From: CAMDBL01 sp964498125
GTDB taxonomy: Bacteria > Pseudomonadota > Alphaproteobacteria > Rhizobiales > Hyphomicrobiaceae
Direction: 5' to 3'
Length of the DNA stretch: 9,041 bases
Assembly (NCBI GenBank): GCA_964498125.1
Contig: CAZCGE010000004.1
Location: 1-9,041 of the forward strand
Part shown: positions 1 through 6,577 of the stretch, one piece after another
How the letters are laid out: each line of letters opens with the position of its first letter
How positions within the stretch are numbered: the stretch's first letter is position 1
Position numbers and translations under genes: made by a program
Notes under the pieces: model-generated
The model's database searches: none
What the model saw: the letters and a program-made list of their open reading frames with translations, nothing else
Told to the model about the DNA's origin: nothing

Positions 1-1
1 C

Positions 2-571
2 ACCGACACGAACGTGCTCGGCATCATGATCGTCGGTGTCGTTCTGGAGCATCGGCTCTATCACTTCCGGCTGGCGTTCTCGGGCTTCGCGCATGCGCAC
101 GTCGTGCTCGGCGGCGAGAGCTTCGTCGCGTTGGCCGAGGGTCTGCAGAACGCGCTGTGGGCGCTCGGCGGCGTACCGCAGGAACACCGTAGCGACAGCT
201 TGTCGGCGGCGTTCTGCAATCTCGATCGCGACGCTCAGGAGGACCTGACGCAGCGCTACCAGGGCCTCATGCGGCACTACGCGATGACGCCGTCCCGCAA
301 TAATCCGGGCGTCGCCCACGAGAACGGCTCGATCGAGAGCCCGCACGGCCATCTCAAGAAAGCGCTGGAGGACGCGCTGCTGCTGCGCGGCAGCCGGGAC
401 TTCGACGATCTCGACGCCTACCGCCGGTTCGTCGATGAGATCGTCGGCCGGCAGAATGCCAACAACCGCAAGCGGATCGAGCTGGAACGGCCGCACCTTG
501 CCATGCTTCCGAAGCGCCGGACGGCGGACTTCGAGGAGAAGATTGTCACGGTGACGTCGAGCGGCGTGTAA
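2..571 (+). pseudogene. istA: IS21-family transposase IstA, partial and C-terminally truncated
   Basis: This is the middle to late part of an IstA DDE transposase (integrase core), open from base 2, so its 5' part lies outside the window. Family hallmarks are the HRLYHFRLAFSGF stretch, VLGGESFVALAEGLQNAL, HRSDSLSAAF (second catalytic Asp) and HENGSIESPHGHLKKALEDA (catalytic Glu). The first catalytic Asp is expected at or just left of the window edge. Family members continue after TVTSSG with a further C-terminal domain (typically GFTLRKVFY onward). Here the frame runs straight into a stop (TAA 569-571) supplied by an IS-end-like inverted repeat. No IstB ATPase gene follows. I therefore read it as a dead remnant, cut by another element or a deletion. 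Family assignment is confident; the truncation is seen directly relative to remembered homologues. Confidence 0.9.
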
Positions 572-617
572 ACCGGCGTGCAATTTTGACGGGGTCAAAG
601 TTCCGCGCCGATTGACA
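567..617. repeat. Facing pair of IS21-like terminal repeats, internally empty
   Basis: Bases 567-590 and the reverse complement of 594-617 match at 19 of 24 positions. Both begin TGT, both contain CGGCG, and both finish TTTGAC. They face each other across a 3-base spacer (GGG, 591-593), centred on TTTTGAC-GGG-GTCAAAG. IS21-type ends begin TGT/TG and carry repeated AATTTTGACCCC-like blocks, so this looks like two element ends brought together with everything between them lost. No obvious target-site duplication flanks the pair. The left arm provides the stop codon that ends the truncated istA. The inverted repeat is seen directly; the IS-end interpretation is inference. Confidence 0.6.
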
Positions 618-661
618 GTCATGCCGGTAGTGTAAGCGCCGCCAGACGAGCGGGGGATAAG

Positions 662-1402
662 TCAGCGCGCCGGCTGATACCCTTTCGCCGCAGCATCGTC
701 GGTCGAGCAAAGCCACTGCCAATGGGGACCAGCCTTCCCGTCGAGCATAGCACTCGCGAAGCGGTCATATCCTCTGCTCCAAGGAGAACGATACGTTCCG
801 CTCTTGGTATTCACGAGCACGGGGCATCTGTTCGGCGCTTTGGCTTCGGCGCGAGCCCAGCGATCCGCGCGAAACTCCCAAGGCGGCTGGAATGCCCCGC
901 GCCACATGCCGGCGGATGCCGCCTTCGCTTGGGATTCGAGTCCCTTGAAGTGGTCCAGCACCTTGGGGTCGGTCTTCAGATAACGCTCGAAAGCTAGAGC
1001 CCAGCCGTCGCGTACTTGGGCGTCGTTGACGCTAACATCACCGATGGTGCAGAGCGCGATGGGTCGCCGTGATCCGCTCGGCTCCAGAGTCACGACCTCG
1101 CAGCGGGCGGGCTTGCCGTCTACTAGGGCAGCGAGGGCTTTGCGCGCTTCAATTCCGCACTTCCACTGAACGCCTTTGGAATCCTGGCACGTCTGGTCGC
1201 GCTCGGGCGCGTCGATTCCGTATAGCCGCACATCGACGGCTCCTTTAAGCACAGTATGCTTCACCCGATCCGCCGCTCGCCGCCAAGCCGTCGAACCCGC
1301 AGTCCCGAGGGGCCGCTTACGTTGCTCCGCTTGCTCCCGGCCCGCTGAGCGCTGCAGTATGGTCGAGAATAGCCCCATCCCGAATTCGGGCGCGCCAGCC
1401 AA
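662..1402 (-). CDS. Thermonuclease-family (SNase-like) protein with atypical N-terminus
   Basis: The core matches staphylococcal-nuclease-like proteins. VRLYGIDAPE (residues 58-67) supplies the equivalents of SNase Arg35, Asp40 and Glu43 with correct spacing (R59, D64, E67). SRRPIALC (111-118) sits where the second catalytic Arg (Arg87) is expected. DGWALAFERY and GMWRGAFQPPWEFR follow as in alphaproteobacterial members. The C-terminal segment (about 191-246: CPVLVN, SGTYRSPWSRGYDRF, WLCSTDDAAAKGYQPAR) is the Cys-containing tail of many family members. The usual DGDT motif, with the Ca2+-binding Asp21 of SNase, is absent: compact relatives align VKHT (47-50) there, although Asp45 could partly substitute. 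The first 45 residues look nonspecific, there is no clear signal peptide, and the start is uncertain. TTG at 1402 gives 246 aa, ATG at 1378 gives 238 aa, and an AAAGGAG lies upstream of an in-frame GTG encoding V58. It may be inactive. Confidence 0.75.
   Translation of the reverse strand: MAGAPEFGMGLFSTILQRSAGREQAEQRKRPLGTAGSTAWRRAADRVKHTVLKGAVDVRLYGIDAPERDQTCQDSKGVQWKCGIEARKALAALVDGKPARCEVVTLEPSGSRRPIALCTIGDVSVNDAQVRDGWALAFERYLKTDPKVLDHFKGLESQAKAASAGMWRGAFQPPWEFRADRWARAEAKAPNRCPVLVNTKSGTYRSPWSRGYDRFASAMLDGKAGPHWQWLCSTDDAAAKGYQPAR
1379..1390. repeat. 12-bp perfect palindrome CCCGAATTCGGG between divergent genes
   Basis: CCCGAATTCGGG is a perfect palindrome. It lies 28 bases before the HD-domain start codon and at the very beginning of the longest reading of the nuclease gene. 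It could be a small operator for the divergent pair, but no -35/-10 elements can be recognised around it. It directly abuts GGCGCGCC (1389-1396), another palindrome. Confidence 0.3.
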
Positions 1403-1417
1403 CCGAGGAGTAAGTCG

Positions 1418-2089
1418 ATGCAGCAGGAATATCGATCATCACTGGTCCGCTCGCCCGCTCTCGAGATCACGGATCAACTCAGGCAACAGATCAGGGAGGA
1501 GCTGCCGGAGATCGCCCAGATCAAAGATTTGGATCTGCAGGCGAAATCGGTGGAAGCGTGGGCCTACGCCATCGCCCACTCGAGCTTCACGTCGATCCGT
1601 CAGATCCCTCCTGCCGGCAATCCGGACGTACAGGAGGCCAAGCGCGGCGATCAAACAGACCATCTACGTGGAGTTACGCGAATTGCGATTGCTATCGCGA
1701 ACGAGATGCAGTCGGCCTATCCCGAACTCGAGATTGAACTGGACACCATCGTTGCCGGTGGTCTGCTGCATGACGTTGGCAAGGCCTGGGAGTTCGATCC
1801 CGAGCGCCGCAAGCGCTGGTCGAGCGGGCAGAAGCGTTTTGGCCGTCCCTCGATTAGGCATCCCGCCATGGGAGCCCACATCTGCTTGACCGTTGGTTTG
1901 CCGGAGGAGGTGGCACACATTGCCATGGCTCATTCCGGCGAAGGCGAACTCCTCGTACGCAGCCTGGAATGCATGATTGTACATCAGGCCGACTACACCT
2001 TCTGGAACACACTTCTCGCTGGCGGACAGCTCAAGCCGCACACTGTGCCACCACATAAACGGAAGTACGTCGACGGCAGTCCCGTTTGA
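1418..2089 (+). CDS. HD-domain metal-dependent phosphohydrolase-like protein
   Basis: The 223-aa protein carries the pattern of an HD-superfamily hydrolase: His82 in TDHLRGV, the His118-Asp119 pair in GGLLHDVGK, His148 and His154 in RHPAMGAHI, His172 in AHSGEGE, and Asp192 in HQADYTFW. These residues would bind one or two metal ions and hydrolyse a phosphate ester or nucleotide; the substrate cannot be read from the sequence. An N-terminal helical segment (about 15-60, including SVEAWAYAIAHSSF) precedes the domain. There is no signal peptide or membrane segment, so it is probably cytosolic. The ATG at 1418 is supported by GAGGAG (1405-1410) seven bases upstream. It is divergent from the nuclease gene. 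The protein appears complete, ending KRKYVDGSPV, and closely resembles HD-domain proteins remembered from rhizobia. Confidence 0.85.
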   Translation: MQQEYRSSLVRSPALEITDQLRQQIREELPEIAQIKDLDLQAKSVEAWAYAIAHSSFTSIRQIPPAGNPDVQEAKRGDQTDHLRGVTRIAIAIANEMQSAYPELEIELDTIVAGGLLHDVGKAWEFDPERRKRWSSGQKRFGRPSIRHPAMGAHICLTVGLPEEVAHIAMAHSGEGELLVRSLECMIVHQADYTFWNTLLAGGQLKPHTVPPHKRKYVDGSPV

Positions 2090-2410
2090 GGATCAGCCGC
2101 ACATACGAAGCTGAGCCCATTGCGGTTGAGTTCGTACAGCGTTCCGCGGTCGACCGCTTTGGCATGTAGGCCGATCCGGCCATCTCGAGACTGCGGCGCT
2201 CCATCTGACCCTGACATCCCGCTCCAAGTGATATGGCCGTGGTCGGCGGTCTGTCGCGAGCGGATTGAAGGACTTCGCTCGTTTCGCAGGGGCAGGCATT
2301 CGCACCTTGGCGCTCGACAAGCCGATGCAGGCCAGCGCAATCTTCCTTCATAGGCGAACGGCCAACCGCCAGCCGCGCGGCCAGCCGCAACGGCGAGCAG
2401 GAGGACTGAC
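2090..2410. other. 321-bp stretch with no convincing gene
   Basis: Reading frames here on both strands are compositionally unremarkable and mostly overlap the neighbouring genes. The only protein-like fragment is RIGLHAKAVD on the minus strand (about 2149-2178), slightly reminiscent of a phospholipase D motif but without supporting context. No clear promoter hexamers are seen. The last bases hold AGGAGG (2399-2404), the ribosome binding site of the dienelactone hydrolase gene. The stretch may be a decayed gene or simply an intergenic region. Confidence 0.5.
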
Positions 2411-3079
2411 ATGGGAACGCGCATTCCTTTTCCACGGCCTGACGGCAAGGCGGCGGATGGCTATCTCGCCAAGACCGGGCGCGCCAGGGCGCCAGGCGTG
2501 GTCGTGATCCAGGAGTGGTGGGGGCTGCAGGACCAGATCAAGGGCATCTGCGATCGTCTGGCGCTCGCCGGCTACGATGCGTTGGCGCCCGACCTCTACG
2601 GCGGCACGGTCGTCCCCTACCACGACACGGATGCGGCTAACCGCGAAATGAGCTCGCTCGACTTCCTCGAGGCGACCGACCAGCTCGTGCGCGGCGCTGC
2701 GCAGCATCTCGGCAAGTCGAGTGTCCGGGTCGGCCTCACCGGCTTCTGCCTCGGCGGGGCGGTGACGATTCTCGGCGCGGCCCGCATCCCGGAACTCGCG
2801 GCGGCAGTCTGCTTCTATGGCCTGCCGCCCGACACCGCTGCCAAACCCAGCGACCTGAAGGTGCCGGTCCAGGGCCACTTCGCAATCCGGGATGATTGGT
2901 GCACGCCGGCCGCCGTGGACGCCTTCGAGGCGGGCGCGAAGGCCGCCGACAAGGCGATCGAGTTCCACCGCTATGATGCCGACCACGGCTTCGTGAATGA
3001 GCAGCGCAGCTACTACGATCGCAAGTGCGGCGAGCTTGCCTGGGAGCGCATGCTTGAGTTCTGGAAGCGCCATCTGTGA
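2411..3079 (+). CDS. Dienelactone hydrolase family protein
   Basis: This 222-aa alpha/beta hydrolase has the dienelactone hydrolase signature. Glu35 lies in VVIQEWWGL (the Glu that holds the nucleophile in its resting state in the family). The nucleophile elbow GFCLGG carries Cys113, Asp161 or Asp162 in AIRDDW is the acid, and His192 in DADHGF completes the triad. Length and motif spacing match the classical enzyme (EC 3.1.1.45), which opens the lactone ring of dienelactone to maleylacetate in chlorocatechol degradation. Many family members act on other esters and no chlorocatechol genes are present, so the substrate is open. It is cytosolic, with no signal peptide. AGGAGG (2399-2404) sits six bases before the ATG. 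The VOC gene starts 22 bases after its stop, suggesting co-transcription. Confidence 0.92.
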   Translation: MGTRIPFPRPDGKAADGYLAKTGRARAPGVVVIQEWWGLQDQIKGICDRLALAGYDALAPDLYGGTVVPYHDTDAANREMSSLDFLEATDQLVRGAAQHLGKSSVRVGLTGFCLGGAVTILGAARIPELAAAVCFYGLPPDTAAKPSDLKVPVQGHFAIRDDWCTPAAVDAFEAGAKAADKAIEFHRYDADHGFVNEQRSYYDRKCGELAWERMLEFWKRHL

Positions 3080-3101
3080 TGCTGGCAGGAGCAGTATAGG
3101 C

Positions 3102-3932
3102 ATGGCATCGAGTATCGATCACGTCGTCATCATCGTACAGAGCCTCGCAGAGGCGGGCACCCGATGGGAGCAGATGGGGTTCACGCTGACGCCGAAGGCC
3201 CAGCACCCCTTCGGCACGGCAAACCGGCTTGTGCAGTTCGAAGCCGGCAACTTTATTGAACTCTTGGAGATCGACCGACCAGAGCTTATGTCCGCGTGCA
3301 ATCTCGATGCGAGTCCACCGATTTTCTCATTTGGCGCAACGGCGCGCGAATTCCTTGTGCGCAATGGCGAAGGCTTCGGTATGCTGGTGCTGGGCTCGAC
3401 CGATGCAGCCGCGGATCGCCGTCGGTACGAAACAGCAGGCCTGAGGGCGTACAAGCAGCTCGATTTTGAGCGCATGGCAGGCCTCCCCGATGGTCGGCAG
3501 GTGAAGGTCGCCTTCTCGCTCGCTATCACCGATACTCCAGCTATGAAGGACCAGGCGTTTTTCACTTGCCACAACAAGTTTCCAGAAAACTTCTGGAAGC
3601 CGGAGTATCAGCGGCACGCCAATGGTGCGATGGGCATAACCGAGGCTGTGATCGTCGCCGAGAGCCCCCAAGATCTCTGCACCTTTGCCGAGGGCTTCAC
3701 CGGGGGATCTCCGCTAGAGTCAGCGAGCGGGTTCGAGGTCGCGCTTGGGACGGATAAGTTGAGCATTGTACCGCCATCCACTTTCGCGATGCGGTTTGGA
3801 GGTGCCAGGATCGACGCATCGTCTGGAGCTCGCCTGGCCGGGCTTGTCATAACAGCCAAGGACATCACAAACTGCATCACACCCGCGGCCGACGCTAACG
3901 GTGTGACGATCGCGTGGGTGCCGGCGTCTTGA
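3102..3932 (+). CDS. VOC-superfamily, glyoxalase-like domain protein
   Basis: The 276-aa protein opens with SSIDHVVIIVQSLAEAGTRW, the typical first strand and helix of a glyoxalase/VOC fold, with His6 in the usual metal-ligand position. FGTANRLVQF and NFIELLEI follow, the latter carrying the Glu expected at the end of the first module. A second module begins near HANGAMGITEAVIVAES (about 171-190). The pattern fits the two-module glyoxalase-like family (PF13468 type), whose members are mostly uncharacterised. The frame is open upstream to 2997, but that part lies inside the hydrolase gene. ATG 3102 is preferred because homology starts there and AGGAG (3087-3091) precedes it. It is probably in an operon with the dienelactone hydrolase. 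The substrate is unknown. Confidence 0.85.
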   Translation: MASSIDHVVIIVQSLAEAGTRWEQMGFTLTPKAQHPFGTANRLVQFEAGNFIELLEIDRPELMSACNLDASPPIFSFGATAREFLVRNGEGFGMLVLGSTDAAADRRRYETAGLRAYKQLDFERMAGLPDGRQVKVAFSLAITDTPAMKDQAFFTCHNKFPENFWKPEYQRHANGAMGITEAVIVAESPQDLCTFAEGFTGGSPLESASGFEVALGTDKLSIVPPSTFAMRFGGARIDASSGARLAGLVITAKDITNCITPAADANGVTIAWVPAS

Positions 3933-4187
3933 GTGATCTGACTGGCCTTGTCGTTGGCACGGATGCGCTGAATGTAAAGGACGTTGACGGTCGCCGGCAT
4001 GAGGCCCCCTCGTTGCAGCGGTTGGATGCGACATGGTTGTGCATGATGGCCTGACATGCCCTCCTCTCCCAATCCTAGGGTCGCAACGGCACAACGGCGT
4101 GCCCTTTGGCTCTGCCGGGGTTGCCCCGCAGATGGGCGACGGGCTAGGGTGCGTCTGTGTCCAACCTCGGAAACGGATGGGAACACC
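3933..4187. other. Intergenic region before the GST, with two small hairpins
   Basis: This holds two neighbouring inverted repeats: GGCAC-AACGGC-GTGCC (4088-4103) and CGGGG-TTG-CCCCG (4116-4128). Neither is followed by a T-run, so they are not classical terminators. On the minus strand an ATG at 4001 is preceded by GAGGGGG at good spacing and reads MPATVNVLYIQRIRANDKAS before running antisense through the VOC gene. That could be the 5' remnant of a lost gene, but I do not recognise it. No convincing promoter for the GST is seen. Confidence 0.4.
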
Positions 4188-4877
4188 ATGACCGTACGCT
4201 ACCACCTCATCAGCTCGTTCACCTGACCCTGGGTCCAGCGCGCCGTGATCCTGATGCGCGCGAAAGATGTCGAGTTCGACGTCACCAATGTCAATCTACG
4301 CGACAAGCCCGGCTGGTTCCTCGAGATTTCGCCGCACGGCAAGGTCCCCGTGCTCAAGGTCGGGAACGAGATCCTGTTCGAGTCGAATGCCATCGCCGAG
4401 TTCCTTGACGAGACGGTAGCCCCAGGGCTGCACCCGTCCGATCCAGTGAAGCGCGCTCGGAATCGTGCCTGGACCGACTTCGTTCCGACGTTTGCCGCAG
4501 CAATGGGAAACGTCACTTATGCCACGGACAAGGCCGCTCTTGAGGCGGGCCTGCAAAAGGTTTCCGGGCCGATGTCGCGATTGGAGAATGCGCTTGCGAC
4601 CGAGCGGGAAGGAAGCGGACCATACTTCAACGGAGACAGACTGAGCCTCGTCGATGCGGCCTACGCGCCGTTTCTGCAACGTTTCAAGATCTGCGAGAAG
4701 GTGCTGAAGACAGGGCTGCTGGACGGTTACCCGCTCGTGAAAGCCTGGACCGACGCGCTCCTTGCGGACAAGTGCGTGACCTCGGCCCTGCCGGACAATT
4801 TCGCGGAGGAGTACCGCGCCAACCTCAAGAGACGTGGCGCTTACGCCAGCAAGCTGCTGGAGCAGGCAGCGGCCTGA
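4188..4877 (+). CDS. Glutathione S-transferase with in-frame TGA at the active-site Cys position
   Basis: From ATG 4188 the frame reads MTVRYHLISSFT, then TGA (4224-4226), then PWVQRAVILMRAKDVEF and a complete GST to the TGA at 4875-4877 (229 codons plus stop). Relatives have SSFTCPWVQRA here, so TGA exactly replaces the catalytic Cys13 of a Cys-type GST. The thioredoxin-like N-domain continues with SPHGKVPVL (cis-Pro54) and FESNAI (Glu65-Ser66, glutathione binding). The helical C-domain includes RNRAWTDFVP and GPYFNGDRLSLVDAAYAPFLQRF. No other stop or frameshift is present. Three readings remain: Sec-containing enzyme, nonsense mutation (pseudogene or restart at GTG 4245 giving 210 aa lacking the first strand and catalytic residue), or base-call error. 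The site before ATG 4188 is weak (GGATGGGA). Cys-type GSTs carry out thiol transfer and deglutathionylation; the substrate here is unknown. Confidence 0.8.
4238..4261 (+). other. Stem-loop downstream of the in-frame TGA, SECIS-like candidate
   Basis: GCGCGC (4238-4243) pairs perfectly with GCGCGC (4256-4261) around a 12-base loop (4244-4255) beginning CG. The loop starts 18 bases after the TGA at 4224-4226. As remembered, bacterial SECIS searches accept a loop 16-37 bases after UGA, of 3-14 bases, with a G among its first two bases; this one fits. The stem is entirely GC in a GC-rich gene and could be chance. A typical GGU-type apex is not evident. Confidence 0.15.
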
Positions 4878-4908
4878 CGTCGCTCTACTGGTCCCACGAC
4901 GCGACGTC
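4876..4908. repeat. 8-bp inverted repeat just after the GST stop
   Basis: GACGTCGC (4876-4883) is perfectly matched by GCGACGTC (4901-4908) across a 17-base loop, starting within the GST stop codon. The position fits a transcript-end hairpin, but no T-run follows, so intrinsic termination is doubtful. The remaining sequence up to 5123 shows nothing recognisable. Confidence 0.3.
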
Positions 4909-5123
4909 TCGGCTGCAACATTCCTCGCGGAACTGCGGCCAAGTGTTAAGCAATCCCCGGCCCACCTCAAACGGAGAGTCAGCCTCAGAGGCAAATGGAA
5001 CTCTCGCCGCGCAGTCGGCGGGAGCTCTTCTTCGTCCCGCCGCCGCAGGCGTCCGACGAGCACAGAGCTGCAACCACTCTGAGTGCGCAAGCGGCCATGA
5101 CCGAATTGGCTGGAAGGCCGTGA

Positions 5124-5483
5124 TCAGCCCTGCACGTCGAAGACGATGTGCACGATGCGCTGCACTTCGCGGAACCGCTTCGCGTCGAGTGTGTAGGTCA
5201 CCTCGATCATTCGATGGTTGGGTCGGTCGATCTCGAAGGCGAGCCGAGAGGGACCGAACTCGACGAGGTGGAGCCTGAAGTGGCCAGCGTAGGTGTCGGG
5301 GTCGTGTGTTTCAATGTAGCAGACGCCACCGTCATCGTCCTCGAACTGGCGCTGAACGAGCAGGTAGGGTTGGAGCGGCGCCGACAGATCGAAATCGTCC
5401 GCGGGGTCTTGGGTGTCAAACGACACCTGGAAGTACTGATCATCGAAGTCGGAGACAGATACGTGAGAGGCGTGCAGTTTCAT
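5124..5483 (-). CDS. Conserved-looking hypothetical protein, 119 aa
   Basis: I do not recognise a family. The protein starts MKLHASHVSVSDFDDQYFQV and is acidic, with many Asp/Glu residues (QFEDDDGG, ETHDPDTY). It alternates beta-like hydrophobic stretches (PYLLVQRQF, FRLHLVEFG, RLAFEID, MIEVTYTL, VQRIVHIVFDV), suggesting a small all-beta or alpha/beta cytosolic protein without signal peptide or membrane segment. ATG 5483 is chosen as the start. A GAGGGAG lies 12 bases upstream, which is rather far, and an alternative TTG at 5504 would add seven residues. It stands alone between the GST and the next unknown gene on the same strand, about 200 bases downstream of it. The biased third-position composition and protein-like pattern make it a likely real gene; its function is unknown. 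Confidence 0.6.
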   Translation of the reverse strand: MKLHASHVSVSDFDDQYFQVSFDTQDPADDFDLSAPLQPYLLVQRQFEDDDGGVCYIETHDPDTYAGHFRLHLVEFGPSRLAFEIDRPNHRMIEVTYTLDAKRFREVQRIVHIVFDVQG

Positions 5484-5680
5484 CAAGTCACGTTGCTCCC
5501 TCAAGGGTCAGCCGTGAGGCGCGGCGGAACAGGAGCCGTGACGGCGATCCACCAGATCGGCTCCGTGGTCCGGTTGCCATGACCAGGGCTCCGCCGTGTC
5601 CCGCCGCACAACTCTTCATCTCGCATGCTTGCAAAAGAGCCGTGGCCTTGGCGCGGCGCCTTCATAAGGTGCATCACGAG

Positions 5681-6577
5681 CTAAGCGCCGATCTGCGCTG
5701 AAGCGTGCGGCAGGCTCTCCTTGATATCGGGAATGCCCGTCAAGAACACCGCATCGTGCTGGTGCCCGGCATAGGCGCAAAAAATGTACTCGTTCCAGTG
5801 ATTGGCCGTTGGCCCATGCTTCATGAGGAAGGTCGGCGGCTCCAATTTCCGCGGCAGCGTTCTGGTTCCGAGACGACCTCTCTCGCGATCCAGGTAGGCT
5901 TTGAATTCCCGCTCACCGACGTTGATGACGATGTATGGCGTCGTGAAGATGACATGGTAATCGAACCGAGCATCGATCGGCGGCAATAGTCGCACGAACC
6001 AGATTTCTCCTTCGGTTCCGCGATAACCGGTCGGGGCGAAGCAAAGCGAAACCTGCTGCGAGCCAAGTTCACGCATTCTGACAAGCCGTCCTTCTGTACC
6101 ACAGTGCACATAGAGCCCCATCCTGGAGCGCTGCATAGCGTCGAGCACGCTCTTGAGCCAAACTGGAAACGCGGACACGTCGGCTATGCGTAGCAAGCAT
6201 GTGCCAATGGTTTCGTGACTTTGGCCGAACAGGACATCAAAGAACGCCCACATCGTAAAATAGCTTGTGGTCACCGGGCTGATCGGGGGATAGCTGGGCA
6301 TATAGGTGTCCTCAGCGTCTCCGACGACCTTGGCGTACTGTCGAGCTTCCTTCGTCATTGACAGCTGCTCGGCCACAATGGACGTCAGCCTTTGTGCATG
6401 GATGTAGACAGCGTGACAGGGATCATACCCTTCCGATACGAGTTTCTTGATGTCATCCCCGTCGACCCTGGCCTCCTGCAGCATTTGCCTGGCCGCTCGA
6501 TGGCTGGATAAGTCGACGACGTTTGATTTCGCATGCGCTGCGATGTTTCGTGCGATTCTTTCGGCGGTTGTGCCCAT
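5681..6577 (-). CDS. Uncharacterised conserved protein, 298 aa
   Basis: The frame is open further upstream, but ATG 6577 (MGTTAERIARNIAAHAKS) is preferred because GAAGG lies eight bases before it and protein-like sequence begins there. The first part is helical (about 5-100), with YDPCHAVYIHAQRLTSIVAEQL. A middle segment reads MPSYPPISPVTTSYFTMWAFFDVLFGQ and TIGTCLLRIAD. The last part is beta-rich with many aromatics (EGEIWFVRLLPP, YHVIFTTPYIVI, HWNEYIFCAYAGHQ, FLTGIPDIKESLPHA). It strongly resembles a family of conserved proteins without a functional name that I remember from several bacterial groups. There is no signal peptide or transmembrane helix. It is divergent from the 527-aa gene and shares a 280-base intergenic region with it, so joint regulation is possible. 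I cannot assign a reaction. Confidence 0.75.
   Translation of the reverse strand: MGTTAERIARNIAAHAKSNVVDLSSHRAARQMLQEARVDGDDIKKLVSEGYDPCHAVYIHAQRLTSIVAEQLSMTKEARQYAKVVGDAEDTYMPSYPPISPVTTSYFTMWAFFDVLFGQSHETIGTCLLRIADVSAFPVWLKSVLDAMQRSRMGLYVHCGTEGRLVRMRELGSQQVSLCFAPTGYRGTEGEIWFVRLLPPIDARFDYHVIFTTPYIVINVGEREFKAYLDRERGRLGTRTLPRKLEPPTFLMKHGPTANHWNEYIFCAYAGHQHDAVFLTGIPDIKESLPHASAQIGA

Noticed and set aside
2149..2178. LHAKAV on the minus strand, reminiscent of phospholipase D
   Set aside because: A six-residue match without the rest of the HKD motif or any supporting domain is not evidence.
2348..3103. Long minus-strand open frame (251 codons) over the dienelactone hydrolase
   Set aside because: It is antisense to a gene with an intact catalytic triad and is only a mirror of its codon bias.
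4229..4238. CUGGGUCCAG mini-hairpin with a GGUC loop, similar to the fdhF SECIS apex
   Set aside because: Its loop lies only about five bases after the TGA, too close for a bacterial SECIS.
4296..5090. Long minus-strand open frame (264 codons) over the GST
   Set aside because: It is antisense to a clear GST, has an Arg/Gly-rich unnatural composition, and arises from high GC content.
5491..5625. 43-codon minus-strand frame ending just before the 119-aa gene (MKSCAAGHGGALVMATG...)
   Set aside because: It has low-complexity Ser/Arg/Gly content, no ribosome binding site and no recognisable pattern.
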